Shown here: piece by piece, positions 1 through 6,290 of the stretch
How the letters are laid out: each line of letters opens with the position of its first letter
How positions within the stretch are numbered: the first letter of the stretch is position 1
Program-made: the position numbers and the translations under genes
Notes under the pieces: generated by a model
The model's database searches: none
What the model was told of the DNA's origin: nothing
What the model saw: the letters and a program-made list of their open reading frames with translations, nothing else
From: Clostridium sp. UBA6758
Lineage (GTDB): Bacteria > Bacillota > Clostridia > Clostridiales > Clostridiaceae
Direction: 5' to 3'
Length of the DNA: 7,370 nucleotides
NCBI GenBank assembly: GCA_002453475.1
Contig: DKGY01000112.1
Span: 5,393-12,762 of the forward strand

Positions 1-21
1 AAAAAACTTTGGAAAATATTT

Positions 22-31
22 AAAGGATGTG
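22..31 (+). promoter_or_regulatory. Ribosome binding site of murT, supports an ATT start
   Basis: AAAGGATGTG matches the extended anti-16S complement AAAGGAGGTG at 9 of 10 positions. It ends 6 nt before the ATT at 38. The 56-residue protein gene on the other strand has nearly the same arrangement: AAGGGATGTG, 6 nt, then ATG at 5172. This shared geometry is the main reason for placing the murT start at 38. Confidence 0.6.
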
Positions 32-37
32 TGAAAA

Positions 38-1387
38 ATTAAAATTAATTCATTTATAGCTATAGTCACTTCAAAAATTATACTAAAATTAAGTACTAAA
101 TTATTTAAAGGAGGATCAAACTTTCCTGGCAAAGTTGCTTTAGCCTTAGATAAAAATATACTATCGACAATTGCAAAAGGATATAAAGTAATTTTAATTA
201 CGGGTACTAACGGCAAAACTACAACTACTAGCATGATTTATAATATTCTTAATAAGTCTGGTAAAAATGCTATAACAAATAATACTGGTGCTAATATGAA
301 TACTGGTATAGTCGCATCTTTCATTTCTAACTTCAAATTTTCTAATAAGAATAAAGAGATATATGCAGTTATAGAAGTAGATGAAGCTTACCTTAAATTC
401 ATAACAGAACATGTAAAGCCTGAAATAATTACGGTTACTAATCTATTTAGAGATCAGTTAGATAGATACGGAGAGGTTCATACCACTTATAATAAAATTT
501 TAGAAGGTATACATAAATCCCCTCAGTCTCTTCTTGTTCTAAATGGTGATGAGTCTCTACTGGGTAAAATTAATGCCAATAATACCGTGGTTTATTATGG
601 CTTTAACGTTCCCATTAAAGAAAATACAGTTTTAAATGTAAATGCAGACAGTAAGTTCTGTAAGTTCTGTAAAACTCCTTATAGTTATGAATTTATTACT
701 TACAATCATCTAGGCAAATACTTTTGTGCGGATTGCGGTTATGAAAGACCCGAGCTTAAATATCATATAGATGAAATAACGACTTTGAACGCTGAAGGCT
801 CAGAAGTTGTTGTTAATGAAGAAAGTTACTTTATAAATCAATCTGGAGAATATAACATTTATAATGCTATTTGTGCATTATCTGTAGCCCGAGAATTAGG
901 TATAGAATCAACTTCAATTAAAGCTTCTTTACAAAATCAAGAGAGCAGTTTTGGAAGACAAGAGAGCCTAAATATAAATGGAAAAGAAGTAAAAATAATT
1001 CTTGTAAAAAACCCTGCTGGTTATAATCAAGCTATAAATACATTACTTCTTAATGATAAACCAATAAATTTAGCAGTAATGTTAAATGATAATTATGCTG
1101 ATGGTACAGACGTTTCTTGGATATGGGATGTAGACTTTGAAAAATTAAATTCACTAGCAATAAAGGATATTATAATTTCCGGTATACGTCTTTATGATAT
1201 GGCTGTAAGACTAAAGATTGCTGGTCTTAAAGAAGAAAGCTTTAAAATGTGTGAATCTGATGATAAACTTATAAATAGTATAATAAGTGCTGAAGCAGAA
1301 ACCACCTATGTACTTGTTACATATACTGCTATGTTACATCTTAGAAAGTTATTACACAGTAAAGGCTACATAAATAAAATTTGGTAA
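38..1387 (+). CDS. murT: MurT, lipid II isoglutaminyl synthase, Mur ligase-like subunit
   Basis: ATP-dependent subunit of MurT-GatD, a cytoplasmic complex that amidates the alpha-carboxyl of D-Glu in the lipid II stem peptide, giving D-isoglutamine. Seen, numbering from ATT 38 (449 aa): a hydrophobic/basic N-terminus with GGSNFPGK, typical of MurT; P-loop GTNGKTTT at 56-63; EVDEA (D115-E116); TNLFRDQLDRYGE at 134-146; a four-cysteine zinc ribbon, C208/C211 and C230/C233, inserted in the central domain; and a C-terminal DUF1727-type domain with NPAGYNQ and DGTDVSWIWD (355-364). The last motif lies where the family aspartate assisting the GatD active site is expected (inferred). S. aureus MurT is about 437 aa. 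The first ATG, at 233, lies just past the P-loop and cannot be the start. No ATG, GTG, TTG or CTG occurs in frame after the TGA at 32, so the start is ATT or the 5' end carries a frameshift. gatD follows after 15 nt. Confidence 0.93.
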   Translation: MKINSFIAIVTSKIILKLSTKLFKGGSNFPGKVALALDKNILSTIAKGYKVILITGTNGKTTTTSMIYNILNKSGKNAITNNTGANMNTGIVASFISNFKFSNKNKEIYAVIEVDEAYLKFITEHVKPEIITVTNLFRDQLDRYGEVHTTYNKILEGIHKSPQSLLVLNGDESLLGKINANNTVVYYGFNVPIKENTVLNVNADSKFCKFCKTPYSYEFITYNHLGKYFCADCGYERPELKYHIDEITTLNAEGSEVVVNEESYFINQSGEYNIYNAICALSVARELGIESTSIKASLQNQESSFGRQESLNINGKEVKIILVKNPAGYNQAINTLLLNDKPINLAVMLNDNYADGTDVSWIWDVDFEKLNSLAIKDIIISGIRLYDMAVRLKIAGLKEESFKMCESDDKLINSIISAEAETTYVLVTYTAMLHLRKLLHSKGYINKIW

Positions 1388-1402
1388 GGTTAAGGTGAGT
1401 TT

Positions 1403-2125
1403 ATGGAAATTAATATATGTCATTTATATCCTGATTTATTAAATGTTTATGGAGATATTGGAAATATTCTAATCCTTAAACATAGGGCTGAGAAAAGAGG
1501 AATAGATGTTACAGTAAAAAACGTATCAATAGGTGATGAATTTAGCCCCGAAGATTTTGATATAGTATTCTTTGGAGGCGGACAAGATTATGAACAATCC
1601 ATAGTTTCTGAAGACTTAGTAGAAACTAAAAAACAAGGAATTACTGATTATATAGAATCTGGGAAAGTATTTATATGCATATGTGGCGGATATCAACTTC
1701 TAGGAAAAACATATGAAACTTCTACAGGTGAAGTTTTAGAAGGATTAGGTGTATTAGATATTTATACTAAAGCTTCTAATGAAAGATTAATCGGTAATTC
1801 AATCATATATAATGAATTCTTTAACGAAACCTATGTAGGATTCGAAAATCATTCTGGTAAAACTTACATTGGAGATTTAACACCTCTTGGTATAGTAAAA
1901 TACGGATTTGGTAACAATGGTGAGGATAAAAAAGAAGGTTGCATTTATAAAAATACTTTCTGTACTTATTTTCATGGAAGTTTACTATCTAAAAACCCAG
2001 AACTTACAGATAGACTTTTGTCTTTAGCCATTAAAAATAAGTATGGTCAAGCTGAACTTTCCCCTCTAGATGATTCCTTTGAAATTAAAGCTAAAGATCA
2101 TATTATACAGAGATTTATTAAATAA
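1403..2125 (+). CDS. gatD: GatD, lipid II isoglutaminyl synthase, glutaminase subunit
   Basis: Class I glutamine amidotransferase of 240 aa that hydrolyses glutamine and passes ammonia to MurT for amidation of lipid II. Seen: N-terminal HLYPDLLNVYGDIGN, characteristic of GatD and CobB/CobQ-like amidotransferases; FFGGGQD near 56-62, the oxyanion-side loop; nucleophile motif CGGYQ with Cys94; Arg128, at the position of the glutamine-binding arginine described for S. aureus GatD; and His191 in YFHGSLL, the catalytic histidine. The triad is expected to be completed by an Asp from MurT, since no Glu follows the His in the usual class I spacing. The ATG at 1403 has AAGGTGAG at 1392-1399. Automated annotation may call it cobyric acid synthase-like, but the murT neighbour and lack of a CobQ synthetase domain argue for gatD. 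Confidence 0.95.
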   Translation: MEINICHLYPDLLNVYGDIGNILILKHRAEKRGIDVTVKNVSIGDEFSPEDFDIVFFGGGQDYEQSIVSEDLVETKKQGITDYIESGKVFICICGGYQLLGKTYETSTGEVLEGLGVLDIYTKASNERLIGNSIIYNEFFNETYVGFENHSGKTYIGDLTPLGIVKYGFGNNGEDKKEGCIYKNTFCTYFHGSLLSKNPELTDRLLSLAIKNKYGQAELSPLDDSFEIKAKDHIIQRFIK

Positions 2126-2133
2126 AAAAATAT

Positions 2134-2178
2134 ATAGGTTGTTGCAAAATGATCAAAAATCATTTTGCAACAACCTAT
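2134..2178. terminator. Bidirectional Rho-independent terminator between converging operons
   Basis: Perfect 20-bp inverted repeat: arms 2134-2153 and 2159-2178 around a 5-nt loop, CAAAA. It starts 8 nt after the gatD stop. On the - strand the stem is followed by a T-rich tract with seven consecutive T (complement of the A run at 2124-2130), an excellent terminator for the regulator operon. On the + strand only TATTTT follows, so it is weaker for murT-gatD. Confidence 0.85.
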
Positions 2179-2213
2179 TTTCATATTAAAACTCTAATTG
2201 GTAAAATCACTTA

Positions 2214-3473
2214 CTAATAAAAACTTTTTTCCTTTTTAAAAGCTAAGCTAAAATATTTAATTGAGTCATTAACATTTCCCATATCATGATACATGTTTCC
2301 TATCCTCATATACCTTTTATATATTTCATTCTTAGTTCCATATTTCATCAAAGCATCCAAAGAAAGCATCATATAAGTTTCAGCCATTATATAATTTTTC
2401 TTCCTTTCGAATATCGTTGCTTTATAATAATACGCTTTTTCCATTATCGGAATAAGTTCTAATTCAATAGATAAATCTAGCACCTCTTCTATGTAATCTA
2501 AAACTAAATCGTAGTGTCCATATTTTATCAAAGTTTTAGCCCCTACAATTAAAAATTCACATAGCTGCTCTTTATTGCTTCTTGGATACTCATTCAATGC
2601 TTTTTGTATATATTCTAAAGCCTTGTCTTTAATATCATTTTCAAACATGGCTTTTGCAAGATCATAATATGCCCTAGCTTTTTTATCTAACAAGTTATCA
2701 TATCTTTTTAAAGCTTGATCTTCATAGTACTTGACTTCATTGCCACCTAAATATATCTCTATTATAGCTAACACTTTATATATTTCTGCGTTTACATACT
2801 CATTTTTATTAAATGAAAGTATCTCCTTTAAATCTTCACTAACTTTTTTTGCTTTAACTATATTACTGCTCATTATATAGATTACTACCTGATTATAAGT
2901 TGCCTTTATATATTCTACTGAGTCCTTTTTATCTAGTTCAATAAGTTTTTTTCTTACTGTTGATATATAACTACCAGCTTGAGAATATTCACCATTAGTA
3001 TATAAATATTTTGCTATATACATATAATAATTGATATGTAAAATTTCATCTTTCGACTTTTGACAAGAATTATAATATCTAGGTATAGTAGTACTTAATT
3101 CTGCTGACATACCATGATTCAGATAGTATTCAAATAGTATTTGAAATAGTTTACAACTTAAATCGTAATAGTGATATTTCTCTGCATAATCTACATTGTA
3201 TAGTACATCTTCTAAAGAAATTAATGGTGTCATAGAATTAAACTTCTTAATATTTACTTCAATCTGTTCTCTCACACCGTGCTTTAAATACTCCATATCT
3301 AATCCAAGCTTATCTACAATAATTTCTAGAATCCAATCCTCTGGCTCCACCTTATTGTTTTCTATACAACTCATTTTAGAAACGGAAATTTTATCTTCAC
3401 ATATATCTTTTAAAGTTAGACCTTTGTATATTCTGGTCCTCTTTATTTTTTCTCCAGCCGATAATATTTCCAT
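2214..3473 (-). CDS. XRE-type HTH regulator with TPR array (second gene of pair)
   Basis: Probable cytoplasmic transcriptional regulator of 419 aa. An XRE/Cro-like helix-turn-helix spans about residues 7-64 (GEKIKRTR, then SKMSCIENNKVEP as the recognition-helix region). The rest is all-helical with degenerate TPRs; the clearest are at about 267-297 (AYYDLAKAMFENDIKDKALEYIQKAL) and 386-416. This architecture is that of RRNPP-like regulators (PlcR, NprR), where the TPR part binds a signalling peptide; here the ligand is unknown. ATG at 3473 follows GGGGGA with 5 nt spacing. The upstream paralogue ends 15 nt before, so the two are co-transcribed. Over the first 30 residues the pair shares 17 identities, including MEILS, GEKIK and LTLK. 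The SxxSxIExxKxxP core is kept, but ESGKSNP of the partner is ENNKVEP here, so DNA specificity may differ. Target genes cannot be deduced. Confidence 0.85.
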   Translation of the reverse strand: MEILSAGEKIKRTRIYKGLTLKDICEDKISVSKMSCIENNKVEPEDWILEIIVDKLGLDMEYLKHGVREQIEVNIKKFNSMTPLISLEDVLYNVDYAEKYHYYDLSCKLFQILFEYYLNHGMSAELSTTIPRYYNSCQKSKDEILHINYYMYIAKYLYTNGEYSQAGSYISTVRKKLIELDKKDSVEYIKATYNQVVIYIMSSNIVKAKKVSEDLKEILSFNKNEYVNAEIYKVLAIIEIYLGGNEVKYYEDQALKRYDNLLDKKARAYYDLAKAMFENDIKDKALEYIQKALNEYPRSNKEQLCEFLIVGAKTLIKYGHYDLVLDYIEEVLDLSIELELIPIMEKAYYYKATIFERKKNYIMAETYMMLSLDALMKYGTKNEIYKRYMRIGNMYHDMGNVNDSIKYFSLAFKKEKSFY

Positions 3474-3488
3474 AGTTATCCCCCATTA

Positions 3489-4802
3489 TTAAAAATCCGT
3501 TAAGCATTTTGTTTGTTCAAGAATCTTAACCCCTTCATCTAAATATTTTCTAGCTTCTTCTTCTTTTCCTAAGTCCATGTAAAATTTTCCTAAGGTAATA
3601 GCAATTTCAGCACTTTCCTTATGATAATTCATTTTTTCTGTATAGTTTAAAGCATCTATTAAAGTTCTTTCTGCTTCTTCATATTTTTTCTCTAGTAACT
3701 CAATTTTATATTTGAGAATATGATACTTGCACATTAAAGTACAGTCTGTTACACTTAAATTTTGCATGCTAAATACTATCTGTTCTAATACTTTTTTTGC
3801 ATTTATTTCATCTTTTAATTTTATATAGTTATTGCAAATCAACATTAAAGTGTTAACCGTAGATTCTTCAGAAATCCTTTCTTTAATAGCTTTTGCGTCT
3901 AAAAGATGTTCAAAAGATCTATCTATATATCCATATTCTGAAAATAATTCTCCTAACCCAGACATTAAATATGCAACTAAAACATTTTGTTGTCTAGTTT
4001 TAAAAAGACTCAAACTTTTTTCAGTGTATGCAATAGCCTGGTTTAAGTTACCCTCTTTAAACCGCTCTTGTCCAATTTTCATAAATGATTCTCCATAGTT
4101 TCTTGAATCCTTTAGTTTTAAAAGTTTTTCTTCAGCATATTTCATATACTCAATTGCTTCTTTATCAATTCCCATTTTATTAAGAGTTTTGCTTATGTAA
4201 TAATAAACCTTTCCTATAGCAACTTCGTTATATACATCACTTTCTTCAAATACCTTCTCTGCTTGTTGAAAATAGCTATATGCAGAATGATATGCATCGA
4301 GTTCAAGAGTAATTTTGCCTAGAAGCATAAATACTTTAATAATTTCATCACTACAATTATATTTAATATATATATTATTAGCCGAAAGTAGTAACTCCTG
4401 AGCTTCATCATATTCTTTTTTCTTTTCAAGTATTAAGGCTTTTAAATACAAATTAGTTGCCATATTCAATTCAAGATCATACTTTTCAATATATAAAAAT
4501 GAATCTTCTAAAGCCTTCCATGCTACATCTAAATTATTGTTTAATATATTAGATTCCGCAATATTTTGATAGTATATACAAATCTTGCCTGCTTGTGTTT
4601 CTTCAGTCTCCATAAGGTGTTCTACCGAAACTTTTAATGCACTTGCTAAATATTCTAACAAGTCCATGCTAGGATTAGATTTACCTGATTCAATTAAACT
4701 TATTTGACCAGCAGTTATTCTATCTCCAGCCAGATTTTTTAAAGTTAAATCAAGCTCCTTTCTCCTTTTTTTTATTTTTTCTCCTAAAGATAAAATTTCC
4801 AT
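3489..4802 (-). CDS. XRE-type HTH regulator with TPR array (first gene of pair)
   Basis: Probable cytoplasmic transcriptional regulator of 437 aa. Residues 7-64 form an XRE/Cro HTH with a canonical turn and recognition helix (AGQISLIESGKSNPS at 31-45). At least six TPR-like helical hairpins follow, at about 116-149, 155-186, 196-228, 237-268, 277-308 and 396-430; examples are YLKALILEKKKEYDEAQELL and FMKIGQERFKEGNLNQAIAYTEKSL. The start is the ATG at 4802, not the in-frame TTG at 4826: AGAGGA at 4810-4815 sits 7 nt before the ATG, and the N-terminus MEILS.GEKIK then aligns exactly with the downstream paralogue. Known members of this architecture are RRNPP-type peptide sensors; whether this one senses a peptide is inference. 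No short signal-peptide gene is visible next to it in the usual downstream position. Expression is probably from the tandem promoter at 4850-4891. Confidence 0.87.
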   Translation of the reverse strand: MEILSLGEKIKKRRKELDLTLKNLAGDRITAGQISLIESGKSNPSMDLLEYLASALKVSVEHLMETEETQAGKICIYYQNIAESNILNNNLDVAWKALEDSFLYIEKYDLELNMATNLYLKALILEKKKEYDEAQELLLSANNIYIKYNCSDEIIKVFMLLGKITLELDAYHSAYSYFQQAEKVFEESDVYNEVAIGKVYYYISKTLNKMGIDKEAIEYMKYAEEKLLKLKDSRNYGESFMKIGQERFKEGNLNQAIAYTEKSLSLFKTRQQNVLVAYLMSGLGELFSEYGYIDRSFEHLLDAKAIKERISEESTVNTLMLICNNYIKLKDEINAKKVLEQIVFSMQNLSVTDCTLMCKYHILKYKIELLEKKYEEAERTLIDALNYTEKMNYHKESAEIAITLGKFYMDLGKEEEARKYLDEGVKILEQTKCLTDF

Positions 4803-4849
4803 AAATTCATCCTCTTCTCTTAGCAAATGCTTCCTAAATACTTCAGATA

Positions 4850-4878
4850 ATTATACCCCTATATTGTATCATAAACAA
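4850..4878 (-). promoter_or_regulatory. Sigma-A-like promoter P1 of regulator operon
   Basis: Read on the - strand: -35 TTGTTT (4873-4878), a 17-nt spacer, and a perfect -10 TATAAT (4850-4855). It lies 48 nt upstream of the ATG at 4802. It is the best promoter match for the regulator pair; the DNA upstream of the -35 is very A/T-rich and could act as an UP element. Confidence 0.65.
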
Positions 4879-4891
4879 ACAAAATAAACAA
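4863..4891 (-). promoter_or_regulatory. Sigma-A-like promoter P2, overlapping P1 by a 13-nt offset
   Basis: On the - strand: -35 TTGTTT (4886-4891), a 17-nt spacer, and -10 TACAAT (4863-4868). It has the same -35 and spacing as P1, shifted exactly 13 nt upstream. The -10 is one base from consensus, so it may be a weaker or competing start. Confidence 0.45.
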
Positions 4892-4895
4892 AAAT
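4871..4895. repeat. Short direct repeat ATAAACAAA over the -35 elements
   Basis: ATAAACAAA occurs at 4871-4879 and again at 4884-4892, a 13-nt period, with a partial third copy (ATAAA) at 4894. Each copy contains one of the two -35 hexamers. It may be the trace of a promoter duplication or an operator for the HTH regulators; the sequence alone cannot separate these. Confidence 0.45.
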
Positions 4896-4976
4896 AAATG
4901 TCTTAAATTTTTATTAAATATGGGTTAATTTAATCGATTTTGTAATATTATATTAAACTTTTTTTAGAATAAAGAA

Positions 4977-5003
4977 AGCTAGAGCAGAATATCTGCTCTA
5001 GCT
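4977..5003 (-). terminator. Rho-independent terminator of small membrane protein gene
   Basis: 12-bp perfect stem, AGCTAGAGCAGA (4977-4988) with TCTGCTCTAGCT (4992-5003), and a 3-nt loop. On the - strand a T-rich tail (TTTCTTTATT) follows. The stem includes two bases of the TAG stop codon at 5004-5002. It separates the small gene from the regulator operon, so those genes are probably not co-transcribed by default. Confidence 0.75.
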
Positions 5004-5172
5004 ATCTTAAAGGAACCATTGCTTTATCTAACATATCCTCAGCTCTATGTTGAAATCTCTTTACTCTTTTCCTTAATTTTCTTTTAGTTCTTCCATCCAT
5101 TGAAGGCATTACGTAATTAACAGCTAAGGCTAAACTTGCTATCAACACCATAATTTTTAATAACATTTTCAT
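5002..5172 (-). CDS. Small basic membrane-anchored protein, function unknown (56 aa)
   Basis: I do not recognise a characterised family. Residues 1-22 are a hydrophobic helix (MKMLLKIMVLIASLALAVNY), a single transmembrane segment or uncleaved signal anchor. Residues 28-43 are strongly basic (RTKRKLRKRVKRFQHR), followed by a mixed-charge helix, EDMLDKAMVPLR. The positive-inside rule suggests the basic tail is cytoplasmic, near the membrane face. Start: ATG at 5172 is preceded by AGAAGGGATGTG (5179-5190) with 6 nt spacing. The upstream in-frame ATG at 5193 is rejected because it overlaps this ribosome binding site. The gene has its own promoter-like elements and a hairpin terminator, which supports it being real. 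A role as a signal-peptide precursor for the adjacent TPR regulators is possible but unsupported: the C-terminus is not typical and a terminator lies between them. Confidence 0.75.
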   Translation of the reverse strand: MKMLLKIMVLIASLALAVNYVMPSMDGRTKRKLRKRVKRFQHRAEDMLDKAMVPLR

Positions 5173-5178
5173 AAAATA

Positions 5179-5190
5179 CACATCCCTTCT
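5179..5190 (-). promoter_or_regulatory. Ribosome binding site deciding the start of the 56-aa gene
   Basis: AGAAGGGATGTG on the - strand closely matches the anti-16S complement AGAAAGGAGGTG and ends 6 nt before the ATG at 5172. This excludes the ATG at 5193, whose first codons are this very sequence. Confidence 0.75.
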
Positions 5191-5193
5191 CAT

Positions 5194-5353
5194 TGTATAC
5201 CTATCTACTTAAAATTCCTTAGAATTTTATATAAATAAGCATTTTAAATTACACAAATATTTACTTATTTATAATTAGCAGATGTAAGTATATTTATAGG
5301 ATGCTCATATTCTAAATTTATATGCTTAAAATTTTCCTTTAATTATAATTAAT
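5194..5353. other. Intergenic A/T-rich spacer between rnhA and the 56-aa gene
   Basis: 160 nt of nearly pure A/T sequence. It holds the putative promoter at 5228-5256 and a 14-bp A/T-only palindrome, TTAATTATAATTAA, at 5339-5352, just after the RNase H stop. I see no G+C terminator hairpin, no RNA gene and no supported ORF here. Confidence 0.5.
5228..5256 (-). promoter_or_regulatory. Putative sigma-A promoter of the 56-aa gene
   Basis: On the - strand: -35 TTGTGT (5251-5256), a 17-nt spacer, and -10 TATATA (5228-5233). It lies about 56 nt upstream of the ATG. In such A/T-rich DNA chance matches are common. A small hairpin, AAAATTC/GAATTTT (5211-5228), lies just downstream and could be part of the leader. 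Confidence 0.4.
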
Positions 5354-6265
5354 TTATTTTAAATTTCTAACTAATTCTAATATAATTTTATCCTTAATTT
5401 CTATAGGTATATATTTCAAATAATTTTCTCCCTCATTTATATCCATACTATTTAAGAGTTCTACTATGCTGGAAATATCATATTTTTCTTCAATTTCTTT
5501 AGTATTATGAACATCTAATGATATAACGTTACTAATATTTTTCTTAATAATTTTACAAAGTTTATTTTTAACATCACTAGTAGCAACCTTTATAGCATTG
5601 TTTCCAACGGTTTTATCAACTACAGAATCAAATTCTAACCCTGCACCACTCTTTGCCAATTCATCAGCAATATCATTATACAAATCATTGGTATGACTAT
5701 CTACCTTAACAAATATAATATTTATATTTCCTTCTTTTTTTAACTTATTAATAACTTCATAGTATTCTTGCGATAAAACTGTATTTCTTTCCCATGCACC
5801 TGTTGCATGTTGACATACCCCAGCATAATCATAAAATAATACTATTTCTTTATAGTTATTATCTAATGCATATTTTACACTCTCTATAGCAGCCTTAAGC
5901 TCTCCATTTACTTGTCTTTGATTGCACTCATTATTCTTTCCTCCACCATAGTTAACATATGTAATTATATCACTTTCAACTACAAGTAACCCATATCCAA
6001 ACTCTTCTGTAGATATGTTATAGCTACCATCAACATATATATGAGGCACATCTAAAGGATAGTTGTCCACACCTTTCTTTAATTCTAAACTACTATCCAA
6101 ATAATCTTTTGCCTCTTTTTCTGTTAAAAAACTCTTGTATATAGCACCTTTAGCTCCCTTTACATAAGAAAGACACTCACTCCAACTTTTCACAATAATA
6201 TTATTAACGTCAATATTATTATTAAAATCTTTTCCTTTTTTTATTGCATAATATTTCGTTGCCAT
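5354..6265 (-). CDS. rnhA: Ribonuclease H with N-terminal hybrid-binding (viroplasmin-like) domain
   Basis: Type 1 RNase H of 303 aa that should cleave RNA in RNA:DNA hybrids, for example R-loops and primers. Residues 4-56 form a hybrid-binding/viroplasmin-like domain (KYYAIKKGK, then W..C...VKGAKGAIYKSF.T..EA..YL), slightly longer than usual because of an Asn-rich insert near 14-22. The catalytic domain spans about 75-206. It has Asp79 (YVDGSYN), Glu122 (VNGELKAA), Asp146 (FYDYAGV), His191 (DSHTND) and Asp201 (NDIADELA), matching the DEDD set plus flexible-loop His of E. coli RNase HI. Residues about 207-303 are an extra helical, Lys/Ile-rich tail that I do not recognise. ATG at 6265 has AGGAG 5 nt upstream. 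It follows the DUF1232 gene by 25 nt and is probably co-transcribed. No clear G+C hairpin follows the stop, only an A/T palindrome, so read-through toward the 56-aa gene is possible. Confidence 0.9.
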   Translation of the reverse strand: MATKYYAIKKGKDFNNNIDVNNIIVKSWSECLSYVKGAKGAIYKSFLTEKEAKDYLDSSLELKKGVDNYPLDVPHIYVDGSYNISTEEFGYGLLVVESDIITYVNYGGGKNNECNQRQVNGELKAAIESVKYALDNNYKEIVLFYDYAGVCQHATGAWERNTVLSQEYYEVINKLKKEGNINIIFVKVDSHTNDLYNDIADELAKSGAGLEFDSVVDKTVGNNAIKVATSDVKNKLCKIIKKNISNVISLDVHNTKEIEEKYDISSIVELLNSMDINEGENYLKYIPIEIKDKIILELVRNLK

Positions 6266-6290
6266 AATAACTCCTACCTTAAACGTAGAT

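Noticed and set aside
27..58. ATG at 27 opening a 10-codon frame before murT
   Set aside because: It lies within the ribosome binding site, is in a different frame from murT and ends after 10 codons at TAG (57-59). A leader-peptide role cannot be excluded but has no support.
105..115. Strong Shine-Dalgarno-like AAAGGAGGA within early murT
   Set aside because: It encodes the conserved KGGSNFPG stretch, and no start codon lies at a suitable distance in the murT frame.
194..412. 72-residue open frame on the - strand inside murT
   Set aside because: It lies antisense over the P-loop region of a confidently identified gene and encodes a low-complexity sequence with no recognisable domain.
3196..3492. 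98-residue open frame on the + strand opposite the second TPR regulator
   Set aside because: It is entirely a shadow of the HTH-coding region, with no ribosome binding site that I can support.
3832..4098. 88-residue open frame on the + strand opposite the first TPR regulator
   Set aside because: Antisense shadow of TPR-coding sequence; no domain and no supporting signals.
4803..4826. TTG start at 4826 extending the first regulator by 8 residues
   Set aside because: The extension contains the AGAGGA ribosome binding site for the ATG at 4802, and the paralogue's N-terminus aligns to the latter.
5173..5193. ATG at 5193 as start of the small membrane protein
   Set aside because: Its codons coincide with the extended ribosome binding site that serves the ATG at 5172.
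5339..5352. A/T-only palindrome after the RNase H gene as a terminator
   Set aside because: It has no G+C pairs and no clear T-tract beyond the background, and such palindromes are frequent by chance in DNA of this composition.
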